A program made the translations under genes and the position numbers. The notes beneath the pieces were generated by a model, which saw only the letters and a list, made by a program, of their open reading frames with translations, searched no databases and was not told the origin of the DNA. A stretch of 64,000 bases of DNA from Larkinella arboricola. GTDB taxonomy: Bacteria; Bacteroidota; Bacteroidia; Cytophagales; Spirosomataceae. Positions 30,738-40,095 of this stretch are shown here, piece by piece (the stretch's first letter is position 1; every line of letters begins with the position of its first letter). Location of the stretch: contig NZ_QLMC01000001.1 of NCBI RefSeq assembly GCF_003259745.1, positions 558,001 through 622,000 of the forward strand. Reading direction: 5' to 3'.

Positions 30738-33700
30738 GCGACAGTACTCAGGGGTTGATTATAGAATTTGCTTTCCGGATCTTCCGGATCGAGGGATACC
30801 GATTGGAGCGTGGCCTTGGTCTGGAACTGCGTAAAGACGCAGGGCAGAATCAGCAGGGCCGCCAGCGTAGAGGCAATCAAGCCGCCGATCACGGCCTGAC
30901 CGAGCGGGGCAATCTGATCACCGCCTTCGCCCATGCCCGATGCCATCGGCGTCATCCCGGCAATCATGGCGATACTGGTCATCAGAATCGGACGAATCCG
31001 GCTGTTGGCCGCCAGCACCACGGCTTTGCGCGTATCGCCGGTTTCCAGCCGCAAATTCTCCGCATTCGTCACCATCAGAATGGCGTTGGCCACCGACACC
31101 CCCACGGACATGATCAGGCCCATGTACGATTGCAGGTTCAGGGTAGCTCCGCAGGCCAGCAGCATCAGCAGCGCCCCGGCTACTACCGCCGGAATTGCCG
31201 CCAGAATCACCAGTGACAGCTTGAACGACTGATAGTTGGCTGCCAGAAGCAGGAAGATAATCACAATGGCGACGAGCAGACCGGTTTGCAAACTGCTGAG
31301 TGTATCGGTCAGCAGGTTGGTCTGGCCCCCCATTTCCACAATGACGCCCCGGGGCGGTTCGCCCGCGTTTTTGATGGCTTGTTCAACGGCTTTCTGCGCC
31401 GAGCCGAGGTCTTTGTTGTGCAAATTGGCCGTGATCGTTACCAGACGGTTCGGACCGGCGCGGTCGTACTCACCGGGAGCCGTGCCTTCCGTAAAGGTGG
31501 CGACGTCCGACAGCAGCGGGCGCATCTGGCCACTCCGCAGCGGAATGTTGCCAATGTCGCTGGCGCTGCTCATTTTGTATTCCGGAATCTGCACCTGTAC
31601 CTGATACGCCAGCCCTTTCGATTCGTCGAGCCAGAGGTTTTTGTCGGTAAAACGGCTGGATGAGGTAGCAGCCACCATCGACCGGGCCACCTGCGTGGAT
31701 GTAACACCGAGTTGCCCGGCACGTTCGCGGTTTAGCGTAACGTTCAGGATGGGGTACTGCAACGGCTGGGGAATCTGCACGTCGCGCAGAAAGTCGATTT
31801 TTGCCATTTCGGCCCGAATCTTGTTCGCAAACCGTCCGGCTTCATTCAGGTCTTTGGCGGCCACGGTCACCTCAATCGGCGTTGACGCGCCCTGGCTCAT
31901 GATTTTTTCGGTCAGCTCAATCGGTTCAAACGAAATCCGGGCCGTGGGCAGGTCTTTGGCGATGCGTTCCCGCAGTTGTTCCTTCAGGTTATCCATCTTC
32001 ACCGGATGTTCTTCGTTGAGCGACACCTGTAAGACGGCTTCGTGGGGGCCGCTGTTGAACACAAAGATGTTGGACGTACCGTAGCTGGACGGCACCGTGC
32101 CGACGTAGGCCGACGAAATATCCACGTTTTCGGCCCCAACGGTTTCTCTCAGAATATCCAGCACTTTCAGTGTGGCCATTTCGGTGCGTTCTACCCGCGT
32201 TCCGTCCGGAATCCGCAGGCGCATCTGGAACTGGTGGCTGTTGCCGTGCGGCAGAATGTCCGTTCCGATCACCATAAAACAGACGACGATAATCGCCAGA
32301 CTGCCCGCCAGATACCCACCAACGACCAGTCCCCGGCGGTTCAGGATTTTTTCGAGCGCGTTGGAATACCGTTGCTTGAACTTGTCAAAACCGGTTGGAT
32401 TTTTGGCCGGATGCGCGGCTTCGTCCAGCATCGCGTGACGCTCGTCCGCATCGAGGGCCAGCGTCGGCGCTTCGTGTTCAGGATGGCTTTTCAGCAGCCA
32501 GTTGGCTAATACCGGCACGAAGGTTTGCGACAGCAGGAACGAGACAATCATGGCAAAACCCACTGAGAGCGACAGCGGCAGGAACATCGAGCGCGGCACC
32601 CCGCTCATGACGAATGCGGGCGCAAAAACCGCCAGAATCGCCAGCAGAATCAGGAATTCCGGGAACACAATCTCTTTACAGGCATCCCAGATGGCAACGG
32701 CTTTCGGTTTGCCCATTTCAAGGTGCTGGTGAATGTTTTCGATGGTTACCGTAGCCTGATCGACCAGAATCCCGATCGCCAGCGCCAGCCCCGAAAGCGT
32801 CATGATGTTGATGGTTTGCCCGAACAGGTTGAGCATCAATACAGCCGCCAGAATCGAGATCGGAATGGTCGTGATCACAATGATCACACTCCGCCAGTCG
32901 CGCAGGAAGAGCAGCACCATCAAACCCGTCAGCACGGCCCCTAGAATCCCTTCCGTCACCAGACTTTTGAGGGCGTTGGTCACGTAAACCGACTGGTCAA
33001 ATTCGTAGGAAATCTTTACATCTTCCGGAACGGCGGCCCGCAGTTCGGGCAGGGCTTTCCGGATGTTGTTCACGACATCGAGCGTGGAAGCATCCGATTT
33101 TTTTACCACCGGAATATACACCGCCCGGCGACCGTTGACCAGCGCGTAACTAACCGTCACGTCGGCACCGTCTTCCACCGTGCCAACATCCCGTACAAAA
33201 ACCGTCGGCCCGGCCCCCACGCGAATGGGAATGTTCAGGAAATCCTCCGGCCGTTTCACCAGCGAGTTTACCGGCGTCATCAGGGCTTTGTCGCCAATCC
33301 GGATGTTACCGGCGGGTGAGGGCTGGTTGTTGATTACAATTGACTTGATGACTTCCTCTGGTGTAAGCTGGTAGCTGCGCACCAGTTGCGGATCGACTTT
33401 GATAATGACCGTCCGCTGGTTACCCCCAAACGGCGGAGGACTGGAAACGCCCGGAATGCGGGAGAACATGGGCCGCACCCGCGAGGAAGCAAAATCTTGA
33501 ATTTCGTTCAGCGAACGGCTCTGGCTTTCGAATACCAACTGCCCTACCGGTACTGAACTGGCATCGAACCGCACCACCTGGGGCGGCACGGTTCCTTCGG
33601 GCATGTAGGCTTTGGCCCTCGACACGTTGTTGGCGACCTCGGCAGCCGCCTGCGCCATGTCCGTACCCGGATAAAAGGAGAGTTTGATGAGCGAAAGGCC

Positions 33701-33961
33701 CTGAATGGTTTTTACGTCGATGTCGCGAATACCGGAAACGTACAGAAAGTGGTCCTGGTAACGAGTGGCAATAAAACCGTCCATCTGATCGGGGGCCATC
33801 CCACCGTAAGGCTGTACCACGTAGATGGTGGGCAAATCCAGATTCGGAAAAATATCCACCGGAATGGTCACCAGCGACAGCCCCGAAAAAAACAGGATAC
33901 CGAGCACCAATACCACCACCGAAATGGGTTTCCGCAGGGCGGAACGAATGATTTGATACAT
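30734..33961 (-). CDS. RND efflux permease (AcrB/MMPL superfamily), variant proton-relay residues
   Basis: 1075 residues, twelve transmembrane helices and two large periplasmic loops, in the usual RND order. Helix 4 reads LAIGILVDQATVTIEN: D401 is kept but the next residue, Asp in AcrB (D408), is Q402. In the helix-11 region AcrB has Lys940 in SAKNAIL; here it is A958 in SVANAIL. Such replacements occur in other RND clades and suggest a different proton path or coupling. The substrate class cannot be told from sequence; absence of CzcA/CusA methionine or acidic metal motifs argues for organic compounds. It is the second gene of a tolC-permease-adaptor-lipoprotein operon. Confidence 0.94.
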   Translation of the reverse strand: MYQIIRSALRKPISVVVLVLGILFFSGLSLVTIPVDIFPNLDLPTIYVVQPYGGMAPDQMDGFIATRYQDHFLYVSGIRDIDVKTIQGLSLIKLSFYPGTDMAQAAAEVANNVSRAKAYMPEGTVPPQVVRFDASSVPVGQLVFESQSRSLNEIQDFASSRVRPMFSRIPGVSSPPPFGGNQRTVIIKVDPQLVRSYQLTPEEVIKSIVINNQPSPAGNIRIGDKALMTPVNSLVKRPEDFLNIPIRVGAGPTVFVRDVGTVEDGADVTVSYALVNGRRAVYIPVVKKSDASTLDVVNNIRKALPELRAAVPEDVKISYEFDQSVYVTNALKSLVTEGILGAVLTGLMVLLFLRDWRSVIIVITTIPISILAAVLMLNLFGQTINIMTLSGLALAIGILVDQATVTIENIHQHLEMGKPKAVAIWDACKEIVFPEFLILLAILAVFAPAFVMSGVPRSMFLPLSLSVGFAMIVSFLLSQTFVPVLANWLLKSHPEHEAPTLALDADERHAMLDEAAHPAKNPTGFDKFKQRYSNALEKILNRRGLVVGGYLAGSLAIIVVCFMVIGTDILPHGNSHQFQMRLRIPDGTRVERTEMATLKVLDILRETVGAENVDISSAYVGTVPSSYGTSNIFVFNSGPHEAVLQVSLNEEHPVKMDNLKEQLRERIAKDLPTARISFEPIELTEKIMSQGASTPIEVTVAAKDLNEAGRFANKIRAEMAKIDFLRDVQIPQPLQYPILNVTLNRERAGQLGVTSTQVARSMVAATSSSRFTDKNLWLDESKGLAYQVQVQIPEYKMSSASDIGNIPLRSGQMRPLLSDVATFTEGTAPGEYDRAGPNRLVTITANLHNKDLGSAQKAVEQAIKNAGEPPRGVIVEMGGQTNLLTDTLSSLQTGLLVAIVIIFLLLAANYQSFKLSLVILAAIPAVVAGALLMLLACGATLNLQSYMGLIMSVGVSVANAILMVTNAENLRLETGDTRKAVVLAANSRIRPILMTSIAMIAGMTPMASGMGEGGDQIAPLGQAVIGGLIASTLAALLILPCVFTQFQTKATLQSVSLDPEDPESKFYNQPLSTVA

Positions 33962-33968
33962 AAATTGA

Positions 33969-35402
33969 CTAGTTAAGCTGGTTCATGAAGATCGACAGGT
34001 CGCCCTCGGCTGCGGCTTTCAGGAGCAGAAACCGCCAGACGTTGCTGGTGGCCACATAGCCGTCGGTTTCGGCCCGGTTGAGGGTGACAAAACTTTGCAG
34101 CAGCGTGGGCAGATCGGCCAGGCCATTCTGATACCGGGCCTGGGCCTGGCTGTAGGCTTGCCGGGCCGCCCGAAGTTGAACGGGGGCTTGCCGGGCCTGT
34201 TCCAGACCGACGAGCAGTTGCGTTTCGGCTTCCCGGTTTTGCCGGTTGATGCGCAGTTGCTGGTCGTTGTAGAGTTGCCGGAACCGTTCAACCTGAAATT
34301 GTTCGGCGCGGTAATCCTGTTTGAGTCGCAGGGTATTCGTCAGATTCCAGCGGGCCACAACGCCGAACAGGTAGTTATAAGCCTGGTAGCCAAGGCCCCG
34401 GCTGAAATCCATGCGAAAAGTTTCGTCGGCGTTGGTAAAGCCCGAACCCCGCGCCCAGCCCGCTCCGACAAGCGAAATAGAGGGCAGCATGGACCGTTGC
34501 AGGGCTGTACTTCGGGCCGCCGAAAGGTTGATCTGGGATTGAAAAAGCCGCAGAACCGGGTTTTTCGGGGAAATAGAATCTGACTGGAAGGTGGTTTGGG
34601 GCAGCGTTGTGTAAAACCGCATGCTATCGACCCGCATATCGGGCTGGACCTGGCCGACCAGTTCCGAAAGCCGAAGCCGCTGCACCTGTTCGCGCTGTTC
34701 ACTTTCCAGCAGTTGCAGCCGGGCGCGAATCATTTCGGCGGTGGCCAGTGAACTGTCGACGCCCGCCCGCATTCCGGAGCCAACGCCCGCATCGACCACG
34801 TTTTTGAAGGTCTGCGCCCGTTGCAGGTTGGCCCGCTGCACGTCCACCAGTTTCTGGTTGACCAGCAGCGTCAGGTAGGCGTCAATGATCCGGACCTGGT
34901 GCTGGAACAGTTCATTGTCATAATCCACCTGCGAGCGGTTTAGGTCGGCTTCGGCGGCTTTGACGGTGGCTTTCACCCGCCCGAAGTTGACGATTCGCCA
35001 GTCGATAACGGTGCTGACGAAGCTGCCGGTAGTGCCCTGGTAAATGTTGTCGGGCCGAATACCGCCGGAAGTACCCATGGCCGTTCCTTCGTTGGGAAAA
35101 AACGAACCGTTCAGGGCGTTACTGGTTCCATAGGTGTACTGATCCTGAACGATGATGCTGGGCAGAAACTCCGTTCGGCCAGACTGTAGCCGTTTTTCGG
35201 CACTCTGAATCTCGGCCTGTTTGGATTTCAGAAACGGATACGCCTGCGTGCCCTGTTCGATGGCCTGCCGGAGATTGATCGATTGCCCGACGGCCTGCTT
35301 CGGCAACAAACCGGCTCCCAGCAGGAGCAACCAGACGGTTCGGCTGCATCGCCGACGGCCAGCGGGTTCTTGTACGGTTTCCTGATCACGTGCTTGCTTC
35401 AT
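33969..35402 (-). CDS. TolC family outer-membrane efflux protein
   Basis: 477 residues. Signal region around residues 20-40 (TVWLLLLGAGLLPKQAVGQ), preceded by an unusually long basic start (KQARDQETVQEPAGRRRC), so translation may begin further in. Then the duplicated TolC helical hairpins: SINLRQAIEQGTQAYPFLKSKQAEIQSAEKRL at the start of repeat one and the long amphipathic helices in the second half (QAYSQAQARYQNGLADLPTLLQS). Forms the exit duct of the pump. It is 7 bases before the permease gene. Confidence 0.92.
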   Translation of the reverse strand: MKQARDQETVQEPAGRRRCSRTVWLLLLGAGLLPKQAVGQSINLRQAIEQGTQAYPFLKSKQAEIQSAEKRLQSGRTEFLPSIIVQDQYTYGTSNALNGSFFPNEGTAMGTSGGIRPDNIYQGTTGSFVSTVIDWRIVNFGRVKATVKAAEADLNRSQVDYDNELFQHQVRIIDAYLTLLVNQKLVDVQRANLQRAQTFKNVVDAGVGSGMRAGVDSSLATAEMIRARLQLLESEQREQVQRLRLSELVGQVQPDMRVDSMRFYTTLPQTTFQSDSISPKNPVLRLFQSQINLSAARSTALQRSMLPSISLVGAGWARGSGFTNADETFRMDFSRGLGYQAYNYLFGVVARWNLTNTLRLKQDYRAEQFQVERFRQLYNDQQLRINRQNREAETQLLVGLEQARQAPVQLRAARQAYSQAQARYQNGLADLPTLLQSFVTLNRAETDGYVATSNVWRFLLLKAAAEGDLSIFMNQLN

Positions 35403-35507
35403 TCCCTGTCTCCTGACCGGATTTTTGCTCCTTCACGGCCAAGGGACTACAAAACACGGTCTCAATGTTGGAAACATTTGGGAAAACGGGCGGAATAGAG
35501 AATATTG

Positions 35508-35591
35508 TTACACAGAGTTGATCAGAGGAGAGCGGAGTTGATCAGAGAATTTCCTGATAACCTCTGATTTTCGCTGATCAACCCTGTGTAA
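35508..35591. repeat. 10-base-phased GAG palindromic repeat, copy 1
   Basis: GAG trinucleotides fall at 35515, 35525, 35535 and 35545, exactly every ten bases, within units like CAGAGTTGAT. The outer arms are complementary: 35508-35525 with 35574-35591, 17 of 18 positions paired, so the whole forms a long hairpin. The element is intergenic between the TolC and Crp/Fnr genes. A related copy is at 60150-60235. Confidence 0.75.
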
Positions 35592-35611
35592 TAACGTCTC
35601 CACGAAGTGTT

Positions 35612-36205
35612 TCACCGCCGGGCCACCTGCGCCCGGATGCGGCTTAGGGAGGGGCCTTTGATGCCCAGATACGAGGAAATATGGCCGAGCGAAACCCGGT
35701 TCAGAATGTCCGGGAAATTGTCCAGTAACGCCATGTAACGTTCCTCGGCGCTCTGCGTCAGCAAACTTTCTGACCGCATCTGGTTGAATAGGAAATACTG
35801 CTCGGCCAGCAACCGGCCAAAGCGCTCCCAGCCGTGCGACTGTGCATATAAGTGTTGCAGATGGTCGCGGTCGATCACCATCAGTTCGGCATCTTCCAGG
35901 GCTTCAATGAGATACGGGCAGGTTGTTTGCGTCAATAGCCCCTTCAGGGAAGTCAGAAAGGCGTGTTCCGGAATAAAGTACAGATTGTGTTCCTGCTCGG
36001 TTTTGGGATCAACGTAATAGACCCGGAAAAGCCCCTTCAGAATAAAGCCCACCTGCCGGCAGACGGAATTCTGAAAACTGAAATAGTCGTGCCGGGCCAT
36101 GGTCCGGATGTGCCAGAACCCTTCGGCCAGTTGCCAGTCGGCTTCCGAAATTCCGGCAAATTGTTGCAGGTGGTGGTATAATGTTGCCTGTTTTGATGAA
36201 GTCAT
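35612..36205 (-). CDS. Crp/Fnr family transcriptional regulator
   Basis: 197 residues, the short Bacteroidota form: a cyclic-nucleotide-binding-type barrel (about 30-125; VCRQVGFILKGLFRVYYVDP) and a C-terminal helix-turn-helix (LNRVSLGHISSYLGIKGPSLSRIRAQVARR). The residues that bind cAMP in CRP are not conserved, so the ligand, if any, is unknown. It is divergent from the OsmC gene, so it may control that gene or the neighbouring efflux operon (inference). Confidence 0.92.
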   Translation of the reverse strand: MTSSKQATLYHHLQQFAGISEADWQLAEGFWHIRTMARHDYFSFQNSVCRQVGFILKGLFRVYYVDPKTEQEHNLYFIPEHAFLTSLKGLLTQTTCPYLIEALEDAELMVIDRDHLQHLYAQSHGWERFGRLLAEQYFLFNQMRSESLLTQSAEERYMALLDNFPDILNRVSLGHISSYLGIKGPSLSRIRAQVARR

Positions 36206-36302
36206 CCTTTAAGGTGCTGATCGGCCCGAAGGCGGTGCGAAAAATTTTGGGTGCGTCCGGCGCTTTTTAACGTAGGTGAAAAATAAGCCGAAAAGCGCCC
36301 TC

Positions 36303-36310
36303 TACCTTTG
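36303..36310 (+). promoter_or_regulatory. Candidate -7 box for the OsmC gene
   Basis: TACCTTTG matches TAnnTTTG exactly and lies 43 bases before the OsmC ATG, in the divergent Crp/Fnr-OsmC gap. Confidence 0.5.
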
Positions 36311-36353
36311 AGCCATCAAAAATAAATCACAAACCACTCAAAATCAGATTGCC

Positions 36354-36770
36354 ATGAAAATTACACGGAATGCTTCTGCACATTGGGCCGGAACCGGCAA
36401 AGATGGTAAAGGAACCCTGACCACCGCCAGCACGGTTCTGAACCAGACTCAATATTCGTTCAACACCCGCTTTGCCGACGGCATTGGCACCAATCCCGAA
36501 GAACTGGTGGCGGCTGCCCACGCGGGCTGTTTTGCAATGCAACTGGCTTTTAACATTCAGCAGGCTGGTTTTGCCGCCGATTCGCTGGACGTGAGCTGCG
36601 CCGTGACGCTGGAAGATGGCGGCATTACGAGTTCAAAACTGACGCTCAAAGCCAGCGTGCCGGGTCTTGACCAGGCGAAGTTTGATGAACTGGTTGACCA
36701 TGCCGAGCACAACTGCCCGATCTCGAAACTGTTCAATACCACCATCAGCGTAGATGCAACGCTGGCATAA
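36354..36770 (+). CDS. OsmC family peroxiredoxin
   Basis: 138 residues of the classic OsmC subgroup. The two redox cysteines are present: Cys in [13 protein letters not shown] and Cys in [12 protein letters not shown], with the Arg and Glu of the active site in [16 protein letters not shown]. It reduces organic hydroperoxides in the cytoplasm, often via lipoylated partners. It is divergent from a Crp/Fnr gene and has its own -7 box and terminator, so it is a single-gene transcript. Confidence 0.95.
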   Translation: MKITRNASAHWAGTGKDGKGTLTTASTVLNQTQYSFNTRFADGIGTNPEELVAAAHAGCFAMQLAFNIQQAGFAADSLDVSCAVTLEDGGITSSKLTLKASVPGLDQAKFDELVDHAEHNCPISKLFNTTISVDATLA

Positions 36771-36787
36771 GCGATTAAATAACGATT

Positions 36788-36830
36788 AAAACGGCGAAGG
36801 AGTGTTCAACTTCTTCGCCGTTTTCGTTTT
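36788..36830 (+). terminator. Rho-independent terminator after OsmC
   Basis: AAAACGGCGAAGGAG pairs with CTTCTTCGCCGTTTT (one G-U pair) around a 7-base loop, followed by TTTTCGTTTT. It is 18 bases after the OsmC stop. Confidence 0.88.
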
Positions 36831-36946
36831 ATCAGTAGGTAATAGTCAAGAAGATACCGTTGGCGGAAGGGGTCGTGTAACCGAAACCTCCCAAATCTTT
36901 CCAACATTGGCTTTTACATTGGCGGCTATAAAAAGCTGATGACGCA

Positions 36947-37624
36947 ATGAAAGTACTGGTGGTAGAAGATGAAAAAGGTCTGGCCGAAAGCATCACCGAC
37001 TATATGAGCAAGGAAGGCTATCTTTGCGAAACGGCGAGCACATTCCGGGAAGCCGACGAGCGGATTTTTCTGTATAATTACGATTGCGTAATCGTGGACC
37101 TGACGCTGCCCGATGGTGACGGTTTTCAGATTATCCAGACGTTGAAAAAACTGCTGGCTACCACCGGCGTCATCATTATTTCGGCCCGTAATTCGCTGGA
37201 AGACAAAATCCGGGGACTGGAAATCGGTTCGGACGATTATCTGACCAAACCGTTTCACCTGTCGGAACTCAACGCGCGGGTGAAGTCGCTGATCCGACGG
37301 CGAAATTTTGGCGGTCATACCGAAATCCGGTTTAAGGAAATCGTGGTCAACCCGTTGGCCAGAAAGGTGTACGTAAACGGCCAACTGACGGTTTTATCCC
37401 GGAAAGAATACGATTTGCTGCTGTATTTTCTGTCCAATATTGACGTGGTGCTGACCAAAGTTTCCATTGCCGAACATTTATGGGGCGACAACATCGACTC
37501 GGCCGATTCACTGGACATGGTGTATTCGCACATTAAAAACCTGCGCCGGAAACTGCTGGAAAAAGGTGGGTCCGACTACCTTCGCTCGGTGTATGGAATT
37601 GGGTACAAATTTGGAGAATCTTGA
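36947..37624 (+). CDS. OmpR-family response regulator
   Basis: 225 residues: receiver (EDEKG; phosphorylated Asp in VIVDLTLPDGDG; ISARN; LTKPFHLSEL) and winged-helix DNA-binding domain (LSRKEYDLLLYFLSN, ending YGIGYKFGES). The stop overlaps the kinase start (TTGA at 37621-37624), so the two proteins are translationally coupled. No four-copy repeat like that of the other OmpR system is seen before this gene. Confidence 0.95.
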   Translation: MKVLVVEDEKGLAESITDYMSKEGYLCETASTFREADERIFLYNYDCVIVDLTLPDGDGFQIIQTLKKLLATTGVIIISARNSLEDKIRGLEIGSDDYLTKPFHLSELNARVKSLIRRRNFGGHTEIRFKEIVVNPLARKVYVNGQLTVLSRKEYDLLLYFLSNIDVVLTKVSIAEHLWGDNIDSADSLDMVYSHIKNLRRKLLEKGGSDYLRSVYGIGYKFGES

Positions 37625-38895
37625 AACTACTGGCTAAAACAAACCGCATTTACCTGGCTTTTTCGCTGGTTATCTACCTCTTCGCCGGGCTGGCCTTCTA
37701 TCAGGTCGTCCGGTTTCTGATTTATAAGGAAGTGGAAAGCCGGCTGCGGGTGGAGCGGCTTGATTTTGAGAATTACATTCAGATTCATAGAGCCTGGTCG
37801 GATAGTACTTATTTCATCGAAAATAAAATTGATGTTGTTCCGGCGGGTTCGTCCGTCCAGAAGGCCGAGATGTTTATTGATACGCTGATCCGGAACCGGT
37901 ACGATAACGAACTGATGCCCTTTCGGCAATTGACTTTTTATACCACCATCCAGGGGAAAATGCACCGGGTGGCGATTCGGAAGTCGCTGATCCAGTCGTA
38001 TCAGCTCATTGAAGTCATTACAGTGACGATGGCGGCCTGTCTGGGGCTGCTGCTGCTCGGTACGTTCTGGTTTCAAGGCAAATTGTCGGGGCGGCTCTGG
38101 CATCCGTTTTACGAAACCTTGTCCCGCATCAAACGCTTCAACCTAGCAAGTGCAACACCCCTGCAACTCGACAAACCGGAGATTAACGAGTTTCGGGAAC
38201 TGAACGAGGTGCTGCGCAAGATGGGCGACAAAATGCAGCAGGATTACCGGAGCCTGAAAGAGTTTACCGAAAATGCGTCCCACGAAATTCAGACCCCGCT
38301 GGCGCTGATCAACGCCAAAGTGGAGCAGCTCATTCAGTCGGAAAAACTAACCGAAACCCAGACCCGCTGGATCGAGGATATTTACCAGGCGTCCCGGCGC
38401 ATGGCCCGACTGAATCAGGGTTTATTGTTGCTGGCCAAAATTGAAAACCAGCAGTTTACCCACAATCAGACCATTGACCTGGCGGCTTTGCTGGCCGAAA
38501 AGCTGGACGACATGGAGGAAGTGCTGCACCACAAACGGCTTTCGGTGCAGAGTCAGAACAACATACCGTTTGAAGTACAACTACCGATGCCGCTGGCGGA
38601 AAGTCTGGTGATGAACCTGGTCAATAATGCCATCAAGCACAACTACCCGGATGGGCGTCTGGAGTTGGTGTCGGACGGAAATCAATTGTGGCTTGGCAAT
38701 ACCGGCAGCCCACTCACGACGAACCCGGAGCGTCTGTTTGAACGGTTTAAGAAAGAAGGGTCGGGACCCGATTCGGTGGGGCTGGGTCTGGCCATTATCA
38801 AGGAAATCTGCGACAATTACGGCTTGCGGATACGGTATGAGGAGCACAACGGCTGGCACCGGTTCTGCATTTCCCGGAAGCCGGAGGAAGCGTAA
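37621..38895 (+). CDS. Sensor histidine kinase with TTG start
   Basis: 424 residues. It begins with TTG inside the regulator stop. Two transmembrane helices (about 13-33 and 137-158; VTMAACLGLLLLGTFWF), a periplasmic part of about 100 residues, HisKA with His in ENASHEIQTPL, and HATPase_c with NLVNNAIKHN and SVGLGLAIIKEI. QTPL in place of RTPL is common in this Bacteroidota group. Partner of the regulator encoded just before. Confidence 0.93.
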   Translation: MKLLAKTNRIYLAFSLVIYLFAGLAFYQVVRFLIYKEVESRLRVERLDFENYIQIHRAWSDSTYFIENKIDVVPAGSSVQKAEMFIDTLIRNRYDNELMPFRQLTFYTTIQGKMHRVAIRKSLIQSYQLIEVITVTMAACLGLLLLGTFWFQGKLSGRLWHPFYETLSRIKRFNLASATPLQLDKPEINEFRELNEVLRKMGDKMQQDYRSLKEFTENASHEIQTPLALINAKVEQLIQSEKLTETQTRWIEDIYQASRRMARLNQGLLLLAKIENQQFTHNQTIDLAALLAEKLDDMEEVLHHKRLSVQSQNNIPFEVQLPMPLAESLVMNLVNNAIKHNYPDGRLELVSDGNQLWLGNTGSPLTTNPERLFERFKKEGSGPDSVGLGLAIIKEICDNYGLRIRYEEHNGWHRFCISRKPEEA

Positions 38896-38904
38896 CGGGC
38901 CGTT

Positions 38905-39969
38905 TTACGCCACTCGCAAAAACCGTCGATACCGTTCGGTGGCATTGTATAGAGCCTGTTGCTGCGCGTCGGAGAGTGACGTAAACAAATGGGTTTCCAA
39001 TTGCAGTTCGTTCTTTTGAAGCTTGCGGTTCCAGGTACCAACCACCCGCCCATCCACCACGATCACGGGACTGAAAATACCGTTTCCGGCTTTGGCTACC
39101 TGCGCCAGGTCCAGCCCGTCGAGCGGGGCGCTCCGGTCTTTGTAGGCCACCAGATACTCGTCGTAAACCGGCAGCAGGAAAGCCGTGGTTTCGGCCGGGC
39201 TCAAATCGGGTAGCGACGACGGCATCCAGTACGTTTGCCCCTCAACCGTTTTCGACATAAAATCGGCTTTAATAAGTTCAATACCGGCTCTGGCTTCGGT
39301 CAGCGTCAGGCTCGACCACCAGCTAAAATCCGCCAGCGTAGCCGGGCCGTGGCTGGTAAAATACCGTCGGGTGAGTTCGGCCAGGGCTTCGTCACGCGTC
39401 AGGCTTTTTGTTCTGGGTACCCATTCATCGAGCAGGACAAACGTAAACTCACTGCCGCACCGGGTTCCGTGACAAATCAGCCGGTCGAACGAAGCCTGTC
39501 CCCACAAAATACCCAGCCGGTTGTCGTGGGTCGGGATTCCGGCCTGCTCCATAGCTAGTTTCAACTCGCTGCGTTTCAACTGTTTTCCGCCCTCCAGTGC
39601 TTTTGTTATCACCTCATGGCTTTTGGCAATAATCGTTTCGTTCAGTTCCAGTCGGCGCAGATGATTGGCATACGTCGCTTTCGAACGCGGGTGAATCAGG
39701 TTCAGCAGCCAGTGAATGTCAGCCGCGGCCACAAAATGCAGGGTGCCTCGCATGGGCCAGGTGCGAATAATGGTCCGGTTGGTGAGTGCCTGTTCCATAT
39801 CGGCATCCGTGCTGCCGGGCAGGCGGTTGCCGAGTGCCCATTTGCTGGCGGGATGATCCTGCGCCTGCACCGCCCCGAACCACGATACCACCTCGGCGGG
39901 TGTCTGAAAGCCGGTTTGCGTCAATTGCTGGTTGTAAAGCCGGTAGCGGGTGATGTCTGAAAGGGTCAT
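38905..39969 (-). CDS. AlkZ/HTH_42 family winged-helix DNA glycosylase-like protein
   Basis: 354 residues of the winged-helix HTH_42 family (DNA-binding protein with three tandem winged helices). The family's catalytic Q-x-Q motif is present as Q35-A-Q37 in WFGAVQAQDHP, as in AlkZ/AlkX enzymes that remove bulky alkyl adducts or unhook crosslinks; E. coli YcaQ has Q-x-D there. Other marks are TWPMRGTLHFVAAAD and the C-terminal VIVVDGRVVGTWNRKL barrel end. It is likely a repair glycosylase for alkylated bases. It is on its own transcript; the 7-base-phased repeat lies just before its start. Confidence 0.85.
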   Translation of the reverse strand: MTLSDITRYRLYNQQLTQTGFQTPAEVVSWFGAVQAQDHPASKWALGNRLPGSTDADMEQALTNRTIIRTWPMRGTLHFVAAADIHWLLNLIHPRSKATYANHLRRLELNETIIAKSHEVITKALEGGKQLKRSELKLAMEQAGIPTHDNRLGILWGQASFDRLICHGTRCGSEFTFVLLDEWVPRTKSLTRDEALAELTRRYFTSHGPATLADFSWWSSLTLTEARAGIELIKADFMSKTVEGQTYWMPSSLPDLSPAETTAFLLPVYDEYLVAYKDRSAPLDGLDLAQVAKAGNGIFSPVIVVDGRVVGTWNRKLQKNELQLETHLFTSLSDAQQQALYNATERYRRFLRVA

Positions 39970-39977
39970 GGTTTTTT

Positions 39978-40093
39978 AGAGACAAAAGAGAAAAGACTAA
40001 AGACAAGAGAGAAAAGAAAAGAGATAAAGGAGGGAGAAAAACGGCGGGTATCTGTCGGAAGTCTTTCTTCTCTTGTCTCTCCTCTCTTGTCTA
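39978..40093. repeat. 7-base-phased purine inverted repeat
   Basis: From 39978 the sequence runs in heptads of the type AAAGACA (eight units to about 40033), and from 40061 to 40093 the complement runs in heptads on the other strand (AGACAAG, AGAGGAG, AGACAAG, AGAAGAA when read on the minus strand). The two arms can pair imperfectly over about 33 bases. It fills the gap between the AlkZ-like and DinB genes. Confidence 0.7.
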
Positions 40094-40095
40094 TT

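Noticed and set aside
35508-40093. CRISPR array
   Set aside because: The repeats here are 7 or 10 bases and palindromic, without spacers, and no cas gene is present.
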